Source: an uncultured Bacteroidota bacterium
GTDB lineage: Bacteria > Bacteroidota > Bacteroidia > Flavobacteriales > Flavobacteriaceae
Direction of reading: 5' to 3'
Assembly (NCBI GenBank): GCA_903837025.1
Contig: CAILTC010000306.1
Location: 1-8,719 of the forward strand
DNA length: 8,719 nt
Part shown: positions 1-5,588 of the stretch, one piece after another
Position numbering within the stretch: the first letter of the stretch is position 1
How the letters are laid out: every line of letters begins with the position of its first letter
Program-made: the position numbers and the translations under genes
Notes under the pieces: model-generated
Seen by the model: the letters and a program-made list of their open reading frames with translations, nothing else
What the model was told of the DNA's origin: nothing
Database searches by the model: none

Positions 1-1496
1 AATCTTAAGGATACTTTTTGACCATCTCCCATAGGAAGTGGTTTGTATGCTTTTTTATTAAACATGTTTCTTGTCGAGAAATTATTAAACGACAGTCCTA
101 ATGTACCTATAAAACCACCACCACCATAACCACCTTGAAGTTCGATTTGGCTAGCTCCTTTCTCAGTCAAAGGATATTCGATATCTACAGTTCCTGCTGA
201 AGCATCTACATTTTTAAATTTTGGCTCGATAGATTCAGGATCAAAAAATCCTAATTGCCCAATTTCACGTATCGTTCTAATCAATAATTCCTTATTGTAT
301 TTTTCTCCGGGTTTTGTTCTTAATTCTCTATAGATTACGTGGTCGTTTGTCTTGTCATTTCCTGTTACTGTGATTTTGTTGAAATAAGCAATAGGACCTT
401 CATTAACTCGAATTTCAAAATTAATGGTGTCATTGGCAGTTTTTACCTCAACGGCATTAATATTAGAAAACAAATAACCATTGTTTTGATATAAATTGGT
501 AATATCCTCGCCGTCAGGTTTAGATTTATCTGCAATTCTTTTTTCAAGAAGTACACCATTATAAGTATCCCCTTTTTTAACCCCTAAAATATTAGTAAGG
601 CCTTGATCTGAATAAACCGTATTTCCTAAGAATTTAATGTTCCCAAAATAGTATTTATGTCCTTCTTCGACTTTTATTTTTATTTTTAAAGCGTTTAAAT
701 CTTTATTATAGGCAACCGTATCCGAAAGTATTCTTGCATCTCTATAACCCCGTTCTTTATAAGCAGAAATAACCTTTTCTAAATCGGATTTGTATTTGTC
801 TTTTATAAATTTAGATGCTTTAAGGGTCAACAGTTTCTTTTGTTTGGTATCCTTCATTGCACTTCGCAAAGTTTTGTCAGACAACTGTTTATTACCAACA
901 AAATCAATTTCTTTAATCTTGACCTTTTCACCTTTATCAACATTTACTACCATATTTACATGGTTTACTTGAGCGGTATCTATTATGGTATTTATGTTTA
1001 CTTTGGTATTATAATAACCTTCCTTTTTGTATTTATTTTCGATGTAATTCTTTGTAGTAGTGATTAAATTTTCATTTACTACTTTACTTTTGGTTAAGCT
1101 ATTATCCTTTATTAAGCCTTCTATTTTACTTTTTTTAACTCCAACGAATTTTACTTCATTTAATTTCGGTAATTCTTCAATATGCAAATCAAGGTAAATA
1201 CTATCATTTTGAATTTTATTTACATAAAATGAAATTTCATCAAACAATCCTAGTTTTCCTAATTTTTTTATGGCGTTACTAACTTCTTCTCCTGGTATTG
1301 TAATTTCCTTTCCTTTTTCAAGGCCTGCAAATGTTATTACGGTTTGAGAATTAAAACTTATTTTACCAACAACAGCTACATCTGCTAGGATATATTTTTT
1401 TCCTTGATCAAAAGGAACTCTTTCTTGGGCTTTAACTTGGGAAAAACTTCCAAAAATCAAAATACTTAGGACTAATTTTATGCTTTTATTTAACAC
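1..1496 (-). CDS. bamA: Outer-membrane protein assembly factor BamA (Omp85), N-terminal part, cut by window edge
   Basis: BamA is the core of the BAM machine, which folds and inserts beta-barrel proteins into the outer membrane. The frame is open for 498 codons and has no stop before the left edge, so the C-terminal barrel is missing. Residues 1-23 are a signal peptide (basic MLNKSIK, hydrophobic core, cleavage after VKA before QE). Five POTRA repeats follow at roughly 38-110, 111-190, 191-279, 280-367 and 368-444, seen from recurring motifs such as VKFVGV, IDFVGN, IKFLGN and ITVTGN at their starts. A Gly-rich strand (GGYGGGGFIGTLGLSF, about 455-470) opens the barrel, and KAYKPLPMGDGQK is the last part seen. 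No ATG fits the start. GTG at 1496 lies 7 bases past the uppS stop and gives a normal signal peptide. An in-frame GTG at 1520, overlapping uppS, would add eight residues. It is the last visible gene of the DUF6089-uppS-bamA operon. The family is certain; the exact start is not. Confidence 0.95.
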   Translation of the reverse strand, partial: MLNKSIKLVLSILIFGSFSQVKAQERVPFDQGKKYILADVAVVGKISFNSQTVITFAGLEKGKEITIPGEEVSNAIKKLGKLGLFDEISFYVNKIQNDSIYLDLHIEELPKLNEVKFVGVKKSKIEGLIKDNSLTKSKVVNENLITTTKNYIENKYKKEGYYNTKVNINTIIDTAQVNHVNMVVNVDKGEKVKIKEIDFVGNKQLSDKTLRSAMKDTKQKKLLTLKASKFIKDKYKSDLEKVISAYKERGYRDARILSDTVAYNKDLNALKIKIKVEEGHKYYFGNIKFLGNTVYSDQGLTNILGVKKGDTYNGVLLEKRIADKSKPDGEDITNLYQNNGYLFSNINAVEVKTANDTINFEIRVNEGPIAYFNKITVTGNDKTNDHVIYRELRTKPGEKYNKELLIRTIREIGQLGFFDPESIEPKFKNVDASAGTVDIEYPLTEKGASQIELQGGYGGGGFIGTLGLSFNNFSTRNMFNKKAYKPLPMGDGQKVSLR

Positions 1497-1503
1497 TAAA
1501 AAA

Positions 1504-2244
1504 TTATTTAATTTGTTCACTTGTTTTTCCAAATCTACGTTCTCTTTTTTGATAACTAATGATAGCCTCATATAAATCTTGTTCTTTAAAGTCTGGCCAC
1601 AATATATCAGTAAAATATAATTCTGCATAGGCAATTTGCCATAGCAAAAAATTACTTATTCTATGTTCTCCACTTGTTCTTATTAATAAATCTACCTCAG
1701 GTAAATTTTGCGTGTAAAGATGCTCATTTATAATTGAATCGTCAATAGAGTCTATTGAAATTATATTATTTTTAACTTTATCACTTATGTTTTTTACTGC
1801 ATTTACAATTTCTTCTCTTGAACCATAACTAAGGGCCAATGTCAGTGTCATTCGAGTATTACACTTCGTTTTGTCAATGACATCGAGCAATTCATTTTGT
1901 GCCGATTTTGGAAGCTTATCTAAATTGCCAATTGCATTTAATTTAATATTATTGTCTTGCAAGGTTTTAAGTTCTTTCTTTAATGATTTAATTAAAATCC
2001 TCATCAAAGTTTCTACTTCTAACCTGGGTCTATTCCAGTTTTCGGTAGAGAAGGCATACAAAGTAAGGAATTCTATTCCTAATTTGGCGCAAGACTCTAT
2101 ATTTGACTTCACAGATTTAGTGCCACTTTCGTGGCCTAAAGCCCTTAGAAGGCCTTGTTTTTTTGCCCATCGTCCGTTACCATCCATAATGATAGCTAAG
2201 TGTTTAGGCAAATTTGTCAGGTCGATTTTTTCTATTAAATTCAT
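1504..2244 (-). CDS. uppS: Isoprenyl transferase (undecaprenyl diphosphate synthase)
   Basis: This cis-prenyltransferase condenses isopentenyl diphosphate onto farnesyl diphosphate to make the C55 lipid carrier used for peptidoglycan and surface polysaccharides. It is a cytosolic protein acting at the membrane. At 246 residues it has the usual family length. The diphosphate-binding motif HLAIIMDGNGRW lies at 15-26 with the catalytic Asp at 21. GHESG (37-41), FSTENWNRP (65-73) and the IPP-binding segment IRTSGEHRISNF (188-199, with R189, R195 and S197) are all present. E208 in AYAELYF matches the conserved acidic residue near the C-terminus, and the protein ends in the typical RERRFG. The start is 3 bases from the stop of the DUF6089 gene, and bamA begins just after its own stop, so translation of the three is probably coupled. 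In proteobacteria uppS and bamA lie in the same cluster but are separated by cdsA, dxr and rseP; here they are adjacent. Confidence 0.97.
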   Translation of the reverse strand: MNLIEKIDLTNLPKHLAIIMDGNGRWAKKQGLLRALGHESGTKSVKSNIESCAKLGIEFLTLYAFSTENWNRPRLEVETLMRILIKSLKKELKTLQDNNIKLNAIGNLDKLPKSAQNELLDVIDKTKCNTRMTLTLALSYGSREEIVNAVKNISDKVKNNIISIDSIDDSIINEHLYTQNLPEVDLLIRTSGEHRISNFLLWQIAYAELYFTDILWPDFKEQDLYEAIISYQKRERRFGKTSEQIK

Positions 2245-2247
2245 TTT

Positions 2248-2934
2248 TTATTGTGCGCAATAACAAGGTGTGTTTCCAAAAGTATAGGTCAAAGTTATGC
2301 CTGAAAAAACATACCAATCGTTATTATTTATATTTCCAAATCTATACAATTTCAAATTTTCATTTTTGGGATTACTTCCATCTAAATTATCCGTAAAGGT
2401 ATATCTTGCGCCAACTTCCAAGGCTACAATTGTATGTGGCCAAATGTTCGATTTAACCCCTAAATGAATAGGAATTCCTATCGAACCAGCACTTTGATCT
2501 GTTTTTGTTACATTAGACCCTAGCGGAAAGTATAATTCATCGTACCTAAAATAACTTAATCCTGAATATACATAAGGAGAAATTTTCCTGTCAATAGTAT
2601 GCAAATTAAAATCAAAAAAATTAAATTCAAGCCCTAAAGATACTTCTTTTATGCTGTTTTCAAAACGATATCCCCTCTGATTTCGCGCCGGCTCATTTGA
2701 ATCAAGATCATTTGCAACAATTTTTGATTGGGTATACGAAAAACGAAAGGCATGTCTGGGACTTTTATTCCATTTATATAGAATTCCGAATGCTGGTTCT
2801 TTTGGCGAAATATAAGTGGTTGCCCCTACATCTCCTATATAGTTGCTACCCCCTAGAAACACACCAATTTCATGAATTTGCGCAGTCATTGAGAAAAATA
2901 AAAATAAGAATATAAGATTAAAAAAATTATTCAT
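2248..2934 (-). CDS. DUF6089-type outer-membrane beta-barrel protein of unknown function
   Basis: The product has 228 residues. A signal peptide is clear: NNFFN, a Phe/Leu-rich core, and cleavage after MTA (residue 18) before QIHEIG. The mature part looks like a small outer-membrane beta-barrel, with alternating aromatic and polar strands such as PYVYSGLSYFRYDELYF, VALEVGARYTFTDNL and VFSGITLTYTFG. It matches what I know of the DUF6089 family, which in Bacteroidota commonly sits just ahead of uppS and bamA. The far C-terminus, NTPCYCAQ, carries two Cys after the last predicted strand, so the usual terminal aromatic residue of a barrel is not the end of the chain. It is the first gene of the operon, directly behind a good promoter, with a leader of only about a dozen bases. 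Its position suggests a role in envelope assembly, but that is inference from context and no biochemical role is known to me. Confidence 0.85.
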   Translation of the reverse strand: MNNFFNLIFLFLFFSMTAQIHEIGVFLGGSNYIGDVGATTYISPKEPAFGILYKWNKSPRHAFRFSYTQSKIVANDLDSNEPARNQRGYRFENSIKEVSLGLEFNFFDFNLHTIDRKISPYVYSGLSYFRYDELYFPLGSNVTKTDQSAGSIGIPIHLGVKSNIWPHTIVALEVGARYTFTDNLDGSNPKNENLKLYRFGNINNNDWYVFSGITLTYTFGNTPCYCAQ

Positions 2935-2952
2935 TTAATTGAAAATTGCGTG

Positions 2953-2981
2953 CAAATATAATAATAATCGAAAGGAATCAA
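2953..2981 (-). promoter_or_regulatory. Bacteroidota-type promoter for the DUF6089-uppS-bamA operon
   Basis: Read on the minus strand, TTG (2981-2979) is followed by an 18-base spacer and then TATATTTG (2960-2953), a perfect TAnnTTTG -7 box. Transcription would start near 2946, about 12 bases ahead of the ATG of the DUF6089 gene. The -33 TTG lies inside the left arm of the inverted repeat at 2975-3050, so folding or a protein bound there could affect it. Confidence 0.65.
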
Positions 2982-3050
2982 TACGCATTGTTTTAAATGT
3001 GTCATTATATTAATAGACACACTAAAATAATAAGCAACAAGTATTGATTC
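2975..3050. repeat. Large imperfect inverted repeat between nadK and the DUF6089 gene
   Basis: GAATCAATAC (2975-2984) is an exact reverse complement of GTATTGATTC (3041-3050). Just inside, TTGTT (2988-2992) pairs with AACAA (3036-3040) after a 3-base bulge. The centre holds a second hairpin: TGTGTCATTA (2998-3007), loop TAT, and TAAT plus GACACA (3011-3021) with one bulged A. Together they form a nested stem-loop of 76 bases. No T-run follows it on either strand, so it is not a standard intrinsic terminator. It may still end or process the nadK transcript, or act as an operator for the promoter it overlaps. The pairing is read directly from the sequence; the function is unknown. Confidence 0.55.
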
Positions 3051-3102
3051 TAAAACAGGGAAACGAAAAAAATAAGCACATTCGTATAAGAGGTGTGAAA
3101 AA

Positions 3103-3987
3103 TTAATTTCTTCGGTCTTCGCCCCAAAACAATTTGGAACGAAGAGTTTTTAAGAATGTTTCCTCAGGTATTTCGACCATATTTATTTGAAAAGGAGTTT
3201 TTTTGATAACTAAAATGGTTTCGTTTTTTACCGAAATTACTCTTGAGTCAAGAGAAACTAAATAATGTTCTTCTCTACCTGACACTTTCAATCTAATTTC
3301 GGTTTCATCTTTAACCACAAGCGGTCGAGCATTTAGATTATGAGGCGCTATAGGTGTTATGACTAAACTTTGCACATCTGGCGTTAGGATAGGTCCACCA
3401 CAACTCATCGAATACCCTGTTGACCCAGTTGGGGTTGCTATAATTAAACCATCGGCCCAATAAGAATTTAAATACTCATCGTTTAAATAGGTTTCAACAG
3501 TTATCATCGAGGTTGTATCTTTTCGACTTACGGTAATTTCGTTTAGAGCAAAATTAATATCTTGAATATTGATGTTTTCTGGCGTACAAGACAAACTTAG
3601 TAAGGTTCTTTTAGAAATGATGTATTTCTTATCGATTACAAATTGCATAAATTCAGCAATATTATCTTTTTGAACATTGGCTAAAAATCCCAATCTACCA
3701 GCATTAATCCCGAGTATTGGAATACCTGAATCTCGAACTAGTGTTGACGCTTTGAGAATGGTTCCGTCGCCGCCAATGCTAATGAGCATATCAAAACTAT
3801 TATCTAATTCGGTATGCGAAGTAAATGTTTTAAACTCTTTTTTTATAATTTCTTTTTCGTTTAAAATATTCAAAAAGTTATTCTCAATAATCATTTCGAC
3901 ATCGTTTTTTATAAAAAAACTAAAAATGTCTTTTATAATAGGTTCAGTGCTATTTTGATAATATTGACCGTAGATGGCTACTTTCAT
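3103..3987 (-). CDS. nadK: NAD kinase
   Basis: NAD kinase phosphorylates NAD to NADP using ATP or another phosphoryl donor and is the only route to NADP in most bacteria. The 294-residue cytosolic protein has the expected family length. The signature GGDGT is at 72-76 with the catalytic Asp at 74, followed by LGINAGRLGFL (92-102). The NE pair is at 149-150, D179 lies in YWADGLI, and ATPTGSTGYSMSCGGP (184-199) forms the nucleotide-binding loop. APHNLNARPLVV (214-225) is the conserved segment after it. The ATG at 3987 gives the normal MKVAIYGQ beginning. The upstream CBS gene ends 48 bases earlier on the same strand with no obvious promoter or terminator between, so the two are probably co-transcribed. 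Its stop is followed by the inverted repeat region rather than by the next gene, so it is probably not part of the uppS-bamA operon. Confidence 0.96.
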   Translation of the reverse strand: MKVAIYGQYYQNSTEPIIKDIFSFFIKNDVEMIIENNFLNILNEKEIIKKEFKTFTSHTELDNSFDMLISIGGDGTILKASTLVRDSGIPILGINAGRLGFLANVQKDNIAEFMQFVIDKKYIISKRTLLSLSCTPENINIQDINFALNEITVSRKDTTSMITVETYLNDEYLNSYWADGLIIATPTGSTGYSMSCGGPILTPDVQSLVITPIAPHNLNARPLVVKDETEIRLKVSGREEHYLVSLDSRVISVKNETILVIKKTPFQINMVEIPEETFLKTLRSKLFWGEDRRN

Positions 3988-4035
3988 AAGTGTTTAATCG
4001 CTGATTGATGGGTCGATACTCGGTTAAATTATAAA

Positions 4036-4695
4036 CTAAATATTAAGATACTTATCCAAATATTCGGAACGTTCCTTTAATGTATTGATGTAATTATCTT
4101 CTGGATGTTCGGAGATGATTTCATAATTATAGCGTCTAAAAGATTGGATGATTTCATTTAATGCACCAATATTTATTTTTATGGTAACTTGAATACTATC
4201 TGTATCGGTTTCGGAAACAAACATTCCCAGAATCTTACCATCATTGCTTTCTACAATTTGAGCAATTTGACTAACAGAATACTCCAAAATTCCTTTTTTG
4301 ACAATAATAATTCTCCCAGGTTCTTTTATAAATGGAGTTTCGTGAAAAAAATTAATGACATCTTCAATTTCATAATAGCCTACATATTTATTATTTTCAT
4401 CTAACACGGGAACTAAATTAGCATGATTTTTTGCAAAAACCTCCAAAACATCTAGCCAAATCATATTGGTTCTAGCAAAAAAACGTTCAAAAGTATAGCT
4501 ATAATCAGCCACTTTTTTGTTGTTTTCAAAAGTCTCTATGTCATCTGTAATAATGCTTCCAATGAAAATTTCTTCTTCAACCACCGGAAAATGGGAGAAT
4601 GTTAATTCGTCAAAAAAGTCTTTAACAACCGCAATGCTTTCTTGGCTGTCAATGGCTTTAAAATCATTAGTAATATAGTTTGTTATTTCTGTCAT
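4036..4695 (-). CDS. CBS-pair protein with C-terminal ACT-like domain
   Basis: The protein has 219 residues, no signal peptide and no membrane segment. Two CBS motifs form a pair: the first at about 5-62 (FSHFPVVEEEIFIGSIITDDI) and the second at about 72-120 (ANLVPVLDENNKYVGYYEIEDVI). Residues about 128-197 (RIIIVKK to YEIIS) look like an ACT-type fold, with a beta-alpha-beta-beta-alpha-beta pattern. CBS pairs usually bind adenine nucleotides such as AMP, ATP or NAD-type ligands, and ACT domains bind small ligands, so a sensor or regulator role is likely; no catalytic domain is visible. The ATG at 4695 (MTEITNYITND) is preferred. An in-frame ATG at 4731 would add twelve residues, but it lies inside the likely promoter and gives an atypical N-terminus. 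It sits upstream of nadK on the same strand and diverges from pdxJ. The ligand and target are unknown. Confidence 0.85.
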   Translation of the reverse strand: MTEITNYITNDFKAIDSQESIAVVKDFFDELTFSHFPVVEEEIFIGSIITDDIETFENNKKVADYSYTFERFFARTNMIWLDVLEVFAKNHANLVPVLDENNKYVGYYEIEDVINFFHETPFIKEPGRIIIVKKGILEYSVSQIAQIVESNDGKILGMFVSETDTDSIQVTIKINIGALNEIIQSFRRYNYEIISEHPEDNYINTLKERSEYLDKYLNI

Positions 4696-4728
4696 AAAAT
4701 CGATGCAAAATATTTGATGCAAAATAAT

Positions 4729-4736
4729 CAAAATTA
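4729..4736 (-). promoter_or_regulatory. Probable -7 box for the CBS gene and nadK
   Basis: On the minus strand the sequence reads TAATTTTG, a match to TAnnTTTG, with a predicted start near 4722 and a leader of about 27 bases to the ATG at 4695. No TTG is present at the usual -33 distance, so this is weaker than the promoter at 2953-2981. It favours the ATG at 4695 over the one at 4731. Confidence 0.4.
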
Positions 4737-4753
4737 TGCAATAATGGGTAGTT

Positions 4754-4769
4754 TAACTTTGTATTTTTG
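4754..4769 (+). promoter_or_regulatory. Two abutting -7 boxes for pdxJ
   Basis: TAACTTTG (4754-4761) and TATTTTTG (4762-4769) both fit TAnnTTTG and lie end to end, about 40 to 56 bases ahead of the pdxJ ATG. No clear TTG stands at the proper -33 spacing for either. At least one is likely to be used, since this is the only upstream region of pdxJ. Confidence 0.5.
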
Positions 4770-4809
4770 CATTTCAAAAATTTAATAAATTAGCCCAAGA
4801 ATTATTGTA

Positions 4810-5523
4810 ATGACAAAATTAAGCGTAAATATTAATAAAATAGCAACTTTGCGAAATGCTCGTGGAGGAAATGTTCCTGATTTATTAAACGTAGCCACTG
4901 ATATTCAGAAATTTGGAGCACACGGAATCACGATTCATCCGCGTCCTGATGAGCGCCATATTCGTTATCAAGATGCACGCGATTTAAAATCGATAGTTTA
5001 TACCGAATATAATATAGAAGGAAATCCTGAAAAAACTTTTATCGATCTTGTTCTCGAAATAAAACCTACGCAAGTTACGTTAGTTCCTGACGCTATTGAT
5101 GCAATTACATCAAATGCTGGTTGGGATACTATAAAACATAAGAGCTTTCTAACTGAAATTGTTCAGGAATTTCAACGTAATGGAATAAGAACTTCTATTT
5201 TTGTAGATCCAGTTATCGAAATGATCGAAGGAGCAAAAATGATTGGTACAGACAGAGTAGAATTGTACACCGAAGCATTTGCGCATGAATACAGCCTTGG
5301 AAATAAAAATGGAATTGACCCTTATGTAAAAGCATCTATTCTAGCCAATGACCTTGGTTTAGGGATTAATGCCGGACATGATTTAAGCTTAGATAATATT
5401 CAATTTTTTAAAGAAAACATTCCAGGTTTACTAGAAGTTTCCATTGGTCACGCCCTTATTTCTGAAGCGATTTATCTTGGTTTAGAAAACGTGGTAAATA
5501 TGTATTTGAAAAAATTAGAATAA
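4810..5523 (+). CDS. pdxJ: Pyridoxine 5'-phosphate synthase
   Basis: PdxJ joins 1-deoxy-D-xylulose 5-phosphate with 3-amino-2-oxopropyl phosphate to form pyridoxine 5'-phosphate, the last ring-closing step of the DXP-dependent vitamin B6 route. At 237 residues it has the normal length of this cytosolic TIM-barrel enzyme. The N-terminal motif is NINKIATLRNARGG (7-20), followed by GITIHPRPDERHIRYQD (39-55) with H43, R45 and H50. E70 lies in YNIEGNP, NAGHDLS (187-193) carries the catalytic-type His190, and EVSIGHALISEA (209-220) is the C-terminal phosphate-binding segment. Position 10 is Lys, where I recall the E. coli enzyme having His (NIDHIATLRNARG). The Lys form is, as far as I recall, usual in Bacteroidota. 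The gene diverges from the CBS gene and is 65 bases ahead of the large fusion gene, with no convincing terminator between them. Confidence 0.97.
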   Translation: MTKLSVNINKIATLRNARGGNVPDLLNVATDIQKFGAHGITIHPRPDERHIRYQDARDLKSIVYTEYNIEGNPEKTFIDLVLEIKPTQVTLVPDAIDAITSNAGWDTIKHKSFLTEIVQEFQRNGIRTSIFVDPVIEMIEGAKMIGTDRVELYTEAFAHEYSLGNKNGIDPYVKASILANDLGLGINAGHDLSLDNIQFFKENIPGLLEVSIGHALISEAIYLGLENVVNMYLKKLE

Positions 5524-5536
5524 GATTTTTTTAATG

Positions 5537-5563
5537 TTGGCACAATAATAGAAGTAGTCTTTG
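5537..5563 (+). promoter_or_regulatory. Weak candidate promoter ahead of the GH18-CE4-GT2 gene
   Basis: In the 65-base gap after pdxJ, TTG (5537-5539) is followed 15 bases later by TAGTCTTTG (5555-5563). This resembles TAnnTTTG but has one extra base in the middle, and the spacing to TTG is short. It would give a leader of about 20 bases. Read-through from pdxJ is an equally good explanation. Confidence 0.2.
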
Positions 5564-5588
5564 AAAAAAAATAATAATAAATTAATTT

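Larger units (their letters stand above)
4702..4772. repeat. Repeated ATGCAAAA boxes in the divergent CBS gene/pdxJ promoter region
   Basis: GATGCAAAATA occurs twice as an exact 11-base direct repeat (4702-4712 and 4716-4726), a 14-base period. The inverted octamer TTTTGCAT lies at 4765-4772, next to the pdxJ -7 box. A near-palindrome, ATTATGCAATAAT (4733-4745), sits between them. The boxes flank both predicted -7 elements, so they could be an operator, but the region is AT-rich and chance repetition is possible. Confidence 0.4.

Noticed and set aside
790..1067. Two short plus-strand open frames inside bamA.
   Set aside because: They lie antisense to a clear BamA coding frame, are low-complexity Phe/Ile-rich, and show no family features.
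1871..2396. Plus-strand open frames opposite uppS and the DUF6089 gene.
   Set aside because: They are antisense shadows of strongly conserved genes on the other strand.
3066..3097. Possible intrinsic terminator after nadK on the minus strand (CACA/TGTG arms followed by seven T).
   Set aside because: The stem is only four base pairs around a 13-base loop, and the T-run starts a few bases after it; too weak to call.
4696..4731. Longer start for the CBS protein at the ATG at 4731.
   Set aside because: It would begin inside the predicted -7 box, and the added residues do not look like the family's N-terminus; the ATG at 4695 fits better.
5508..5530. AAAAAAT/ATTTTTT inverted repeat at the end of pdxJ, possible terminator.
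   Set aside because: A pure A-T stem of seven pairs overlapping the coding end and with no T-run after it; expected by chance in AT-rich DNA.
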